64,000 nucleotides of DNA, taken from contig CP012816.1 of the NCBI GenBank assembly GCA_001936135.1, forward strand, positions 2,408,501-2,472,500, given 5' to 3'. A model generated the notes under the pieces. It did not search any database, was not told the DNA's origin, and saw only the letters and a list, made by a program, of their open reading frames with translations. Origin of the DNA: Saccharomycopsis fibuligera x Saccharomycopsis cf. fibuligera (taxonomy: Eukaryota; Ascomycota; Saccharomycetes; Ascoideales; Saccharomycopsidaceae). The translations under genes were made by a program, and so were the position numbers. Each line of letters opens with the position of its first letter. The first letter of the stretch is position 1. Positions 52,990 to 64,000 of this stretch are shown here, in pieces.

Positions 52990-54015
52990 CTACTAGCATC
53001 TGCTAATATTGTAGTTACTTAATTTTTTTTATGTGTTGATATATCAATAATAGCCAGGTTAAATCCATTTTTGTATAATCTGTTGTTAAAATTTCTGTTT
53101 CAGCTGTACTAGATTTGGGTTTCATTACTGTTTTTTGTCCCAATGATTTTACCATGAGGATATTAAGTCGACCAATTAAAACTTGAATAGTTTTCGCTAT
53201 GGTTAAACTCGGCTTGTGATATATTATCCATTGGATTTTTGGATTTATCAAAGTAATACTTCTCTGAATTGTGGTCCTTGAACATTGTTTTATAACTCCA
53301 GCATAATCCTTTTCTGGTTGTTTATCTCAAAAAAAGTTCTATCATTCCTTCGTCGTCCTATGTAAAGCGTATGTCGTTGCCAAGAAATGTTACTTTTTGA
53401 TCCCCTATAGATCCGGCTTCTTTAAGTTGAAATCATTTCACCACTTGTCTGGTTATTTCGTCTAGCCTTTGAGGTGACGATGATGTAACTATGACATCGT
53501 TGACATATATATTTATAATATCATTGTCTTGGATTTTGAAGAGTGTTGGTGCCACAATCAATGCCTGAGAGTTATTTCCGTTAGAGAATTTTTTTCAGGT
53601 ATGAGTACCAGTCTCTTTCTGCTATTCTATCTATATAAGGAATTGTGAATCTAAAGCACATCTTTATTTTTCTCTGATAGTGGTATGATATATGATATCA
53701 TGGTTTTTATTAAAGGTTCGTTTCAGCAGTCTTTTAATCACCTGCGGAGTATCACTTGGAATTTTTACATTGACTGGGGTTCCAAGTAATGCATTAATGT
53801 AGGCTTTCCTGATATCGAGAAGCTGAAAGTGGCATTTCGTTTGTTCTGTATGATTGAGCAGAAGTCTTATAAATGCTGCTTGTGTTGATACCCATCATGA
53901 GTCAATATGTGCTGGTTGATCTAATACTGGTGGTCCTAGTGCCGTACATCCTTTTAATCCCTTCACTTCCTCACCCATTGCGTTTATGAAGTCTTAGTTG
54001 TATTTATAAAGATTT
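52990..54015 (-). mobile_element. decayed Ty1/copia retrotransposon pol fragment
   Basis: Minus-strand translation in shifting frames gives copia reverse transcriptase and RNase H in the right order. Near 54000-53930: FINAMGEEVKGLKG. Near 53860-53770: LLDIRKAYINALLGTPVNVK (RT domain). At 53507-53496: YVND in place of the catalytic YVDD, then IVTS. Near 53430-53370: FQLKEAGS, then KVTFLGNDI. Near 53150-53090: KSLGQKTVMKPKSSTAETEI, as in copia RNase H. In-frame stops (for example after AHIDS and RQVVK) and frameshifts show it is dead. Gag, protease, integrase and LTRs are not visible, so this is a truncated relic. Confidence 0.8.
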
Positions 54016-55912
54016 GCTAAATGGGATTTCTTCAGTCTTTTCCCTTTAGGAGGGAGAATAGGTATTCATGTCATAAAATTATATAAATTATCTCTAGACC
54101 CTGTTTTGGCATTTGTTCAAACAATAAGTTATTAGCAGAAAAGATAGACTAAAAACATCAACTTTCCTTCTAGGATATATTAATTATTCTCTTAATATAA
54201 GCCTTTATGAAGTTAACCATCTACCTATAAGTGATTGCGGTATCTTCTATTTAGTTATATACACTTAATACTCCATCGCTTGATCTCCTACTTATCTACA
54301 TTATACATGTCTATACTATGATAGCCAATTAAATGGTAGCACCCTAAATTAATTTTTTTTCTGAACTTGAAATTTTATTCTTATTCTTTTTTTATTTTAA
54401 TATATTAGACAGTTCTTCATTTACACAAATTGAAAACTTTTCTTTCACTTTACTAAATTAGTAAGCTTTCTTTGATTGTCAGATTGCCTATGCAGTAGTT
54501 TTATTTTACTGGTATAATTCCAAGTATAGGAGTAAAGCAAGCGAAAAGATGTGACTACTTATTAAAGAAAAATAACAATGAGTTTGCAGAATAATTTTAA
54601 TCATTTTCTAAAAAGAATTGACTCTAAGTAAACCACTACCAAAGATTGTCTATTTGTCTTTTGCAGTTTTCGTTAATCTAACGGGATTCTTATAAGAATA
54701 AAATATAGCTTTACGACTATCTATGTGAGTACCCAAGGCCTTGTGAACTGCAACAGTCTTTAAATCTGATACTGGACTTTTTTGTTTATTATGTTGCAAA
54801 GGTGTTCTTAATGATTCTTTGTGAGGAAATATGAAGATTGAGGATAATACTGCGTGAATAAGTAACAAAACGTTAAAAAAAAAAACCATGGTCTACTTCA
54901 ACCAGGCAAAATCTAATTTTTTTTAAAAGTAGTTTAATTCACTCACTACCAGGGTACATCGAGACGGTATCAATCGTGGTTTGCTAACATGAACTTTCCG
55001 AATTTATGTGAAAACAATTATACACCAGCCTATAACGTATAAATCGCAAAATTTCATTGTAATTCTGTGATTTATGGTAATAAAAGTGCTAGAGATGATA
55101 TTGGTAATTCGAACTTGCTTTAGGGATGAATATAAATAGTATTAAGTGAGAGTAGTAAATAAACTTTTCAGAAAAGTTGTACAACACTCAATATCTTAAT
55201 TAAAAATTAGTATCTTGTATTATCAAAGCAACCAATAGAATGAATAACAAGAAACAAAAGACTGTTCGAAACAGAAAATAAACAATTGAAAATGTAAGAA
55301 GAAACTAATCAAGAAACCTTGAGCACAAAAGGTAAAATATTAGCCTGAAAGGCTAAACAAGGGAAGAATAATATATTATCAATGTAAAATAAAATAAAAC
55401 TTGAAATTATGTAGTGTAAGAAACAAAAAACTAACAATAAATGAAATAATAAAACTTGATAAATTTGAAAGTGAAAATAGCAAAAAAGAGCAAAATTAAA
55501 CATTTAAAAAATAATAACTATCAACTATCAACAACAAAAAATAAAGATATTAAGAGAAAATAAATTAAAAAGCAAGAACAAAACACACGCAGAAAAAAAA
55601 AAGGATTTTGTGAACCAACAAGGTCAAAAATCAATCTAAAACGAGAGAAAAAAACTAGAAGTTTATATATATAATAAAAAGAAAGATGTGAAATTAATGG
55701 AGTAAAAAGTAACAAAAAAGAAGAAATAAAATCAAGATGACTGTTGAATGCTGTTGATAATTCGCCATTTTGTTCGCTCTATCGAATTAATTTAATAGAG
55801 TTTGAAACAATTAATATAATTTTGCATGAAGAAGTCACCGAAATAAAGCATTTGAACATCCTCTATAACGAAGAAGTATATCATCTGGTATAAGAACTAA
55901 TATCAGCTTGAT
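54016..55912. other. AT-rich spacer downstream of ARF3
   Basis: About 1.9 kb of very AT-rich sequence, purine-rich on the plus strand from 55.2 to 55.75 kb. One small ORF (54650-54889, minus) is listed separately as doubtful. Nothing else is supported. Confidence 0.45.
54650..54889 (-). CDS. possible small protein with N-terminal hydrophobic segment
   Basis: 79 aa, ATG-initiated. Residues 2-21 are hydrophobic (VFFFNVLLLIHAVLSSIFIF), like a signal peptide or anchor, followed by a basic, polar tail with KQKSPVSDL and SRKAIFYSYKNP. Codon use resembles neighbouring genes (TTG/TTA Leu, AAG/AAA Lys, no CTG). No family recognised. It stands alone between the copia relic and ARF3 and may be chance. 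Confidence 0.3.
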   Translation of the reverse strand: MVFFFNVLLLIHAVLSSIFIFPHKESLRTPLQHNKQKSPVSDLKTVAVHKALGTHIDSRKAIFYSYKNPVRLTKTAKDK

Positions 55913-56712
<800 letters not shown>

Positions 56713-57251
56713 TTTATGTCTATGTTATTGGATATTTTTGATATTTGATTGATGGTTATTTGATAACGTGAAATGTTTTCCTTTATTATTATTTCTATCT
56801 CAGTTTTAGTTCAAATTGATTTATTTTATTTATTTTACTTTTTGTATTTTCTATTTTTCAGGGTGTGCAAATGAGTGTATGAAATCCAAAAGATATAAGA
56901 ATTAATACAGTAGTGCTTGCCCAGATGGATATTGGATAGGCCGTGAATCCGGATGATAAGAAAATAAATATAAATAAGGCTGCTCGGGACGCAATAGAGC
57001 AGAGTAGCACTGGGGACGTCTCAAGTTGGTTGGCTTGGCTAGCTGGTTGGCCGGTTGTGTGTGTGTTTTGTTTCAGTCGCTGAAATTTTTCAAAAAGGAC
57101 ACGGTCCAAACCTGGGGCCCCCAGGGCCGCAGAACCGCGTTTTCTGTCCTTTTTGCCCATTGCGGTTACGTCACTTACAAACATTCAAACAATAACCTAA
57201 ACGATACCAATTTACTCTTATTTATTCTATACATCTATGTCAATTAACAGT
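56713..57251. other. ARF3 promoter region
   Basis: Between the ARF3 start and the BZZ1 stop. It contains TTACGTCA (57165-57172), a CRE-type site, and a G/C-rich palindromic patch near 57111-57125. A 108-codon minus-strand ORF (56858-57184) overlaps it and is treated as doubtful. Confidence 0.5.
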
Positions 57252-59250
57252 CTACAGAAACTCAGCATACGAGGTAGGAAAAAGCCCCTTCATTCCCTTA
57301 AGCTCTCCTAGGGTCCATCCTGAACCATCGTCTTCTTCAAGTACTGCCACGGTTTCGCCTGTTTTCACTGTTAATTCATCCGAACCATCAGCTTCGTAAT
57401 CATACAAAATTCTGGCCTGAGGTAGCTTCTTGGCCCCTCTTTTTGGTAACACTTTTGGAGGGATCTTCTTACCAGAATTATCTGAAGCGGATGCAGCAGC
57501 AGATATAGGCCTTTCCACCTGGTTGATGGTGATATAACTTGTCGGCACCAAACCGGCTTTTCCGTTGGTCTTTTGCACCTTCGTCCACCCAGATCCATCG
57601 TCTGTTTCCACCACTTCAAACTTCTCATTGGCTTCAACAGAAACTTCATCATCTGCCGCTGATTGATATGGGTAAACTGCAACACCTTCAATGACAGTGA
57701 TAGTCGAAGTGGCTTGCGATGTAACGCTTGTGCTTCTTAATCGAGAACTAACAAGAGAACCAATACCTTTGCTATGTGTAGTACTTGCCCTCGATAGTTT
57801 TCCATTGCTAGTGGAAGCACCAGGGCCGTTTAAATTATTGCTGCTTGGATGATGTGACGACGATTTTTTTAAAAATCCGAGTCTACTTTTTTTTTTCTTT
57901 TCGAGTGGTTCAGTTAAGGTCAAATCATTATCTCCAGCAGATGACTGAATAGTTTGCATTGCCACTTCAGCAGCAACTCTTTTGTTATCGTTAACAATAA
58001 ACACTTTCAACGATTGAATTGATTCGTCAACGTAGTAACTAACAGTTTTTTTGTTCTTTGTGTCAACATTCTTGTTATTTTTCATGGATATTTTCAATGA
58101 GTTTATCTTGCTGATTTTTTCCTGCAATTTTTCACAAGCGCTATCATTTTCCAAGTACAATTTATTAGCCACTGCAAGTTGTTTTTTCAAATCGTTTAAT
58201 TCGTCTGGCTTTACAATAATTTGATCATCATCATGCCATATTGGCGATGGCTCATAATAGAAATCTTGAGGCTCTTTCCAAGGTTCAATGTTGTGCTTAA
58301 TAAACATGATTGTATCTAACAGAAAACTGTTTTTTTCAACAAATGAGTTAGCTCTGTCCAAGTGGCCATTAACAGAATTATTGACGTCTTTTTCCAATAT
58401 CACTGCATTCTGCCAAATTTTGTTCAATTCATTAGTCTTGAATTCATTAATATCTTGAAGCCCATCTAAAATTTCTGGCAAATCTTGATAATAGTATTTA
58501 TCCTTTAATCTGTTGGTTTGGTTGATTTTGATAATATACGCATTTTTGCTAACATTCATCTTGTATTCTTTTTCGTTTAATTTTTTATTCATCTTGTCAG
58601 ATTTAGAACTTTTTTCTGACTTTACTCTAACATGTTCCATATCCTCACATGCCGAGTCGTATAATTGCTTGGCTTTCTTCAAGTCACCATAACTGCTGTC
58701 TCTTTCCTTAATGACTAATCCGTTTAAGTCATTATATTTCTTTTGCAAAACATTCGCGATTCTTTGGAAACGAGCCACGCCTTCAGCAATTTGCACATCA
58801 AGAGTACTTGAAAAATTCATCTTTTCCTTAGCTATCAGTTCAGTTTGATTTAAGATTTCATTCCATACAGTAAGTGTAGAATTTTCTAAAGACCCTGGCG
58901 TAATTACTGGCTCATCACCAACACTAACTAACGAACTAATTTTGGCTTTTTTTTTAAAGGATTCAGAACATAACGATTGAAGCTTTGTAGCGTATTCTTT
59001 CTCAATGGCAGACCTTTGTCTATAGAATGATTCTATATCGCTTAGCCAGGACAAGTTGTTGCTTAACCATTTGTCTGTTTTTTTGAATGAGTCCTAAAGA
59101 GATTCAGTGTTAATAGCTTCGGCCAGACAATGAAACTGTGTCAAGAACTGCAGCAACGATGTAAGTGCAAATGCTACTCTGCTAGCTTTTCAATGTACCA
59201 GGACATACCTTGAGCTCATTTCCAATGCTAACATTCTCTATCTCTGACAT
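57252..59250 (-). CDS. BZZ1: Bzz1, F-BAR and double-SH3 actin regulator, one intron
   Basis: 627 aa after splicing. Exon 1 is 59250-59209 (14 codons, MSEIENVSIGNELK); exon 2 is 59093-57252 (starting DSFKKTDKWLSNNLSWLSDI). Donor GTATGT at 59208-59203, branch-like TATTAAC, acceptor ending at 59094; intron 115 nt, phase 0. The first residues of exon 2 lie upstream of the first Met in its frame, so an unspliced call loses the F-BAR start. F-BAR about 1-280 (IESFYRQRSAIEKEYATKLQ, VWNEILNQTELIAKEK); coiled-coil; SH3-1 (VAVYPYQSAADDEVSVEANE, GLVPTSYI) and SH3-2 (ARILYDYEADGSDELTVKTG, GLFPTSYAEF). Bzz1 recruits Las17/WASP to endocytic patches. The final codon before the stop is CTG (Ser in CTG clade). 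Confidence 0.95.
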
Positions 59251-59573
59251 TGTATTAAAACTTATAGTCTTTGGTTTGGACGGGATTTTCTAAAAGACTA
59301 GTTGTAGTCTGTCAATGGCAACAGAGGCCTGATATCCGTTTGTGATTAACTGCTTCACTGCGGTGATTAACAAAATAGGAGACCACCAGGGCCGCACAAC
59401 CATCAACATCAACACTTCCAGGTCAATTGTGGCATAAGAGAAACCTCAAGTTACAGATATGGTACTACAATAGTTTTCGTTGAATAATTTTATATTAGAA
59501 TGACTTACAGCCACATACGTATTGATACAAGTAGAACAGAGCCACTACTACATAAGTTAGGTAAACAGGTAGC
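59251..59573. other. short spacer upstream of BZZ1
   Basis: 323 bp containing the BZZ1 promoter and the 3' end of the DUF2009 gene. No specific site identified. Confidence 0.5.
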
Positions 59574-61098
59574 TTAACCATTGAAACCGGTAAAGCCCGA
59601 CAAAAGGAAAAACTTGAAATATTCCTGTTTATGAATCTCGTTAGCCCATTCCCACGTACTAGTCAATCTACCATCGACACAGGAACCAGCAGAAAAAAAA
59701 TCATTAGCACCACTTCCATTGAATGCTTTGGTGAAGAAATTTTGCAAAATGTGTTTAAGCAACTCGTCAACTGAATGGAATTGCAGCTTGATTAATTCAA
59801 CCAAGAACTCATCTTTAGGAAACTCATCTTCAATATGGATTAAGCAGTTATCAATTGGGATCAAAATCTTTGGTACTTGCAAATACTTATCAAGAAAAAA
59901 CAACCCATTAGGAACAGTAGAGTCTCCTAAATGTATATAAGATGACCCAATCCAATACCCAGAGGCCTTTTTCACTTTCTCAACAATATTGAACATGTGT
60001 CTATAAAGCTTAGGGCATGCTTTGACTCTGTTCAAACCTTGCCCTGTCTCGGTTAATTTATAATGGCCATTATTGCTCAACAAATCATCATCGGCCAAAG
60101 ACCATAAATGTATCATTTCCTTCATTATTATCGACCATAAATTTAACGACTGCAAAACGTAATCAAATTGCTTATCGTGATCATGGGTCAATCTTGCCCC
60201 GTTGGATCCCATTCTGATATTCAAGTTGTAATTTGGATGGCTTTTTTGATTTTTGTAAAACATCAATCTATTAATCATTCTAGTTATTGGTTTTCTATTA
60301 GCGTTAGTAAATGCATTAAAGTCACCAATAGAATACAAAACTTGTTTAATTTCTTCATCGTCAAAACCATTTCTAGAACTATATTTTCTAGCCAATTTTT
60401 CAATGGCGTATTCTTTGATTTTAATTTCTTTTTGTACTTGAGATCTAGGCTTGTTTCTCGAAGATATTTCTGCTGTAGCGTTAATGATTAATTCATTATC
60501 AAAAATTCCCAAAGCGGTCTTATCTTCTCTAGAATCCAAATAATCATAGACGGTCTTGATTGGCTTATAAAGATCGAACTCCATATGTGATTTGATTTCC
60601 GGCAATCTTGAATCCATAATCATATAAATTAATTTACCAAAATTATCATTAAATCTATTTGGATTTAAAATCTTGTATCTTCTTCCAATCTCAAATATAT
60701 TTTGAAACCATTTTTCATTGTCCTTGAAGTTTTTATTCACAATCAATTCGGTACCTATTTTCATATTTTTAGAAATTACCAACCCTAGCAATATTGAGCA
60801 TATTTCTTTAAGTTGAGAAATAATTCTTTTAGATTTGGATGTGTATGAGAAAATATCAATTTTGTTGGTGTAGTCAGAAACATTCAATGCAGAATCTAAC
60901 AATTTGAATAATTGACGTTCTTCACTAGTCAATCTTAACGGAATGTATTTTGCCTGATTTTTGATCTCATTCATTATAATTTTATTAATGTCATTAGCAT
61001 CATCGCCAATTGCCAAAGGCTTGGATAATTGATCAAGTTCATCGTTTGTGTACTGAACATCTTCCTCATCTTTGATAATTTTGCCTGATTGAGCATCT

Positions 61099-61130
<32 letters not shown>

Positions 61131-61406
61131 CTGCTCTGCGTTGCTCATTAAATCGTTGTCAATTTTTTCAGAAACATGAACTTTTCGCTTCCCGGAGCTA
61201 TGAATTAATCTATAGCAAACACTGCAAAAATTGTCATCGCAGTTAACACAGTGCAACTCACTTGGCATATCAGTACACTCAACGCAGTATTTGGTACTGT
61301 CTTGCTGATCTGCAGCGGCGTCGTCAAGTTTGCTGTTCAATTCGGTGTTATCTTCAATGATAACATCATCTTTTTCCAAAATGTCATTTAATGTTGGCTT
61401 ATCCAT
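59574..61406 (-). CDS. B-box/DUF2009 (UPF0652 family) protein
   Basis: 610 aa from the ATG at 61406 (MDKPTLNDILEKDDVIIEDN). The frame stays open upstream to 61673 but overlaps the RPC19 3' end and encodes a hydrophobic non-homologous stretch, so the long start is rejected. Residues about 38-80 are a B-box-type zinc finger (CVECTDMPSELHCVNCDDNF, then CSVCYRLIH); a 14-Gln run follows; the remaining 420 residues fit the conserved DUF2009 domain of the UPF0652 family found in fungi, plants and protists (for example GIFDNELIINATAEISSRNK, ACPKLYRHMFNIVEKVKKAS and the end SCVDGRLTSTWEWAN). No biochemical function is known to me. Lies 208 bp downstream of RPC19, same strand. Confidence 0.78.
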
Positions 61407-61614
61407 CTTTACGAGTTGAAGTTTAATAATCCGAACTACCTGACTTAGGTGCTTTAAGCTATGACAAACCAAACTACAATAAAAAAGTTTCAGCGGCCAA
61501 AGAAAAACAGTTTTGCTGATGATTTTTAATTTTGAAAAGATGCAGGAGCACGTGCAGATAAGATTTAATATACTAGTACAGACATATATATGTGTATGAG
61601 TTATGCTAATTAGC
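61407..61614. other. RPC19 to DUF2009 gene spacer
   Basis: 208 bp with a CACGTG at about 61548-61553; the short distance leaves little room for a separate promoter. Confidence 0.45.
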
Positions 61615-62114
61615 TCAAGCAATGACGGTGCTGTAGTTATTCTGTGACACTGTTTCAGAGAACTTGTTTTCAACTACAGTGCACAAGTCAGCCAAGTCGT
61701 CCAACCCTTTATGAAGAGCCTCCACCGCGGTGATTTTGCCGTATGTTTGAATACGTAAATGAAGCTTAGTTTCCGATGGGTGAGGAATCGAGTAACCGCA
61801 AAATTCAACTTCGGGGTTCTTTATTATCATTTGTTTCAAAGCATTTCCTAGCGTATGGTCTTCGTCCATTATTTGAAAGGAAGCAGCAGTTCCATCTTCA
61901 GAAGCACCGGGCAACTAAAAAAAATAATTGTTAGCAACATGCATAATAAATATAATAAATAGTCTTAGTAATATCAAGGAAACGTAGTACATACAATCTT
62001 GATCTTGTCAAAATCTTGTTCTTCCTCTTCTTCCTCTTCTTCTTCAACATCTTCCGGCTCGGCGTATTCTTCGCCCATAGTAACGTCCTGTTGTTCTATT
62101 TTCTCTTCAGCCAT
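61615..62114 (-). CDS. RPC19: Rpc19 (AC19), shared subunit of RNA polymerases I and III, one intron
   Basis: 139 aa after splicing (S. cerevisiae 142). Exon 1 is 62114-61995 (40 codons, acidic: MAEEKIEQQ to DFDKIKI); exon 2 is 61914-61615 (starting LPGASEDGTAASFQI). Donor GTATGT at 61994-61989, branch TGCTAAC, acceptor ending at 61915; intron 80 nt, phase 0. Bacterial alpha-like fold: EDHTLGNALKQMIIKNPEVE, FCGYSIPHPSETKLHLRIQT and YGKITAVEALHKGLDDLADL match Rpc19 closely. It dimerises with Rpc40 to seed assembly of both polymerases. RRPE and PAC motifs upstream fit co-regulation with ribosome biogenesis. Confidence 0.96.
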
Positions 62115-62204
62115 TTGTGCTAGTTATGTGTGATGGTGATGTCGTTGTTTGTTGGCCTATAATACTACAGTGCATCTATTCGCTTTACTCGAGCCTCATC
62201 AAGC

Positions 62205-62213
62205 AAAAATTTT
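62205..62213. promoter_or_regulatory. RRPE-like element of RPC19
   Basis: AAAAATTTT, the core of the ribosomal RNA processing element, about 90 bp before the RPC19 ATG. Confidence 0.55.
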
Positions 62214-62264
62214 GTTTTTATTTTTTTTTGCTTGTTTTAAATTTTTTTATCATTTGCAACCAAA

Positions 62265-62273
62265 GCGATGAGG
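62265..62273 (+). promoter_or_regulatory. PAC-like element of RPC19
   Basis: GCGATGAGG, matching the PAC core, about 150 bp before the RPC19 ATG and 52 bp beyond the RRPE. The paired arrangement is typical of Pol I/III subunit genes. Confidence 0.6.
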
Positions 62274-63574
62274 ATACCCGGATATTTTCTTAGGGTGCAA
62301 CACCCTATTTATATCACATGATAAATCATATGACCTAATATTGGGCAACCCCAATAATATTTTAGAATTTTCCGCTCGGATAATTCATGCATGTGATATA
62401 AACAATATGATGCATAAGGAGACAGAAAAATACATGATGTACTATTTTCGGAAGGTGACAAGAAGATGTTTTCGCAAAAATTAGGAAAACGGGTGAAAAC
62501 CTATATATTTATGACCTCTTGGTGTACCGCAGTTTATGCACAGTAATGTAAACCGCTGTGTAACGTATGACACTTGAAACATATATTAATGCACGTTTAT
62601 CTGCACTAAGATATGCACAATTTTGCAGTTGACAGGATGCATCAAATTGCGGCATTTGTACTGCATAGCCTATAAAAAAGCCGATTGTACTTAATTAATT
62701 GAAAATTTGGACAATCGGACAATAAGTCTCTTCATAAAAGACTAAGGCAGTAGCCTTGCAGCGGCCACTTGCTCTCCATTTTTGTATTTCATCGTATGAT
62801 TTATTAGCCCTGCAGCCTTCAAAACTTAGCCTTATTTTATGGTATAATGTTAGCTGTTTATGCTGTCTAAAAAGATCGCCGTGCAATGCTGACTGCTTAC
62901 TGTTCGACATTTGACGGGATGCTTTCCGTAAACCACAACTGACAGAGAGACTGATAATAAAAAACCATAATTAACTTTGACTCTAAGACTACGATCATCG
63001 CTACAGCTGTACTGAAGCTATAGCTGAGGCGCTTGCGCGCACTACTGCTTCTTCCTTCCTCAGACTGACGCTTCGATCATGGTTGCAATCTTAATTTTAC
63101 GCCTCGCGGGCAATGGGCATGCTTGAAACCAATAGGTCTCAAATGTACAGCGCAGCAGCGTCTTACGTTTTTATTGCCTTAAGTTTTCGGCTTGAGCTCT
63201 TCGTGCTTATTACTTCCTTGCCATGGCCTCACCGATCTTGTTTTCTGCCAATTTATATAAATATATTTTCTCCCACAGCGGTGCTTAATCTAGTTGGTAT
63301 AGCTTTAAAAAATACCACAAAACAACTTCATATATATAGTAGACCACCATTTCCAGAGCCCACCTGTTTCAATATTGGCTGTTCTTTTATACTGTCAGAA
63401 AGTCAGCACAAAAATTAAATACAGAAGCTAGAACAATTCACTTCTATAACAGTTCCTAACCAATATCAAATAATTTCCCGACATTTAAGAAAGGCTTTCA
63501 GGTTTTGCCCATATATCGTCTTCTACATTGTTATCTCAAAAGTATTTAACCCAAGCTCTTCTCTATGCCCCAAT

Positions 63575-64000
63575 ATGTCACAATCGGATATTACCGCTTT
63601 AGAGCTTATCATCAATGACGACGTAACTCATCATTTGACCTCCAAATGGTCATCCAATACTAAAACTATTGACTCGTTATTTAGTATACACAAATCACTT
63701 TGCAGATTGTTATTGATCCAACAGAAATTGAGTGGTTATTATATTCTTATTTTCCCTAATGCTTCTTCCAAAAACATGGACTTCAACTTTTTTAGCCAGC
63801 AGATATTATCTCCAATAATTAAGCTTTCATTGAACTCTAATAAAATCCTCACGGAGCTTCTTTCACCAAATTCACAGTACAAAACAAAAACCAACGACAG
63901 TCATACAAACAGTAAGGAAGATTTGATTGATTTACAAAATTTTCAAGCTTCATTGGATTTGATATCCAGACATTTGACCAGTGCCAGTCAAAGTCTTATT
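63575..64000 (+). CDS. unrecognised protein, 5' part only
   Basis: Open from the ATG at 63575 to the window edge (142 codons, no stop), so the gene is truncated by the window. It begins MSQSDITALELIINDDVTHH and continues with HKSLCRLLLIQQKLSGYYIL and FFSQQILSPIIKLSLNSNKI. Codon use is yeast-like with mixed hydrophobic and polar residues; no family recognised and no obvious signal peptide. Confidence 0.7.
   Translation, partial: MSQSDITALELIINDDVTHHLTSKWSSNTKTIDSLFSIHKSLCRLLLIQQKLSGYYILIFPNASSKNMDFNFFSQQILSPIIKLSLNSNKILTELLSPNSQYKTKTNDSHTNSKEDLIDLQNFQASLDLISRHLTSASQSLI

Larger units (their letters stand above)
62115..63574. other. divergent spacer between RPC19 and the right-end gene
   Basis: 1.46 kb with the RPC19 promoter (RRPE and PAC) on the left and the promoter of the right-end gene. 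Short ORFs at 62695-62910 (-) and 63113-63418 (+) have no recognisable features. Near 62515-62537 a stretch resembles a Candida telomere repeat unit. Confidence 0.45.

Noticed and set aside
56858-57184. 108-codon minus-strand ORF with two hydrophobic stretches between ARF3 and BZZ1
   Set aside because: It fills the only available ARF3 promoter, contains a repetitive CA-rich section and a G/C palindrome, and matches no family I know. It would need conservation to be believed.
61407-61673. Longer N-terminus for the DUF2009 protein
   Set aside because: It overlaps the RPC19 coding end, is hydrophobic and Cys-rich unlike the family, and a good ATG with family-like sequence exists at 61406.
62695-62910. 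71-codon ATG-initiated minus-strand ORF
   Set aside because: Short, no recognisable feature, located in a promoter region; kept out for lack of support.

Overview
The window is nuclear DNA of a budding yeast (Saccharomycotina), most likely of the CTG-Ser clade (Candida/Lodderomyces group). Seen in the sequence: compact, mostly intronless genes; GTATGT/GTAAGT...(T)ACTAAC...AG introns close to start codons; poly(A/T) tracts of 14-32 nt in most spacers; polyQ/polyN-rich proteins; and no in-frame CTG codon in the three most highly conserved, heavily biased genes (ASN1, RKI1, RPS7). The RPS7 promoter carries Tbf1-like and Cbf1 motifs, as known for this clade. A Lodderomyces-like species is a guess from the long spacers and homopolymers, not a demonstration. 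Translations quoted use CTG=Leu; if the clade call is right, each in-frame CTG is Ser.

Layout. 0.4-1.9 kb: SLX1 nuclease subunit (+). 1.9-5.6 kb: long GC-richer spacer with short tandem and inverted repeats. 5.6-7.1 kb: RGS-domain protein (+). 9.0-12.2 kb: mitochondrial exoribonuclease DSS1 (-). 13.7-14.3 kb: Frm2/Hbn1-type nitroreductase (-). 15.1-16.2 kb: mitochondrial carrier FLX1 (-). 18.6-19.7 kb: prenylated ubiquitin-fold protein of the UBL3/MUB family (+). 21.3-23.0 kb: asparagine synthetase (+). 23.4-25.8 kb: SEC23 paralogue (Nel1-like) lacking the zinc-binding cysteines (+). 25.8-33.5 kb: 7.7 kb without a convincing gene, ahead of a C2H2 zinc-finger gene (33.5-34.7 kb, +). 37.4-38.3 kb: Ca3427-type periplasmic-binding-protein-fold protein (-). 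40.4-42.4 kb: ECM3-like auxin-efflux-carrier-family transporter (-), divergent from an unrecognised membrane protein with long disordered tails (42.8-45.3 kb, +). 46.0-46.9 kb: RKI1 (+) with an in-frame basic N-terminal extension. 47.5-48.7 kb: RPS7 (+), whose 550-nt intron holds a 72-codon ORF. 49.5-51.8 kb: PAN3 (-). 53.0-54.0 kb: decayed Ty1/copia pol fragment (-). 55.9-62.1 kb: a minus-strand run of ARF3, BZZ1, a B-box/DUF2009 protein and RPC19; three of these four have a short first exon that I reconstructed by joining across an intron. 63.6 kb to the end: start of an unrecognised gene (+) cut by the window edge.

The genes are ordinary yeast housekeeping and regulatory functions in independent transcription units and do not form a pathway cluster. 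Loose themes are mitochondria (DSS1, FLX1, possibly an RKI1 isoform), vesicle/actin traffic (ARF3, BZZ1, the SEC23 paralogue) and growth-coupled expression (RPS7, RPC19 with PAC/RRPE, ASN1 with a Gcn4 site). I found no tRNA, rRNA or snRNA gene and no CRISPR array. The least explained parts are the zinc-less SEC23 paralogue, the UBL3-type protein, the 7.7-kb gene desert, the RKI1 extension and the orphan membrane protein.
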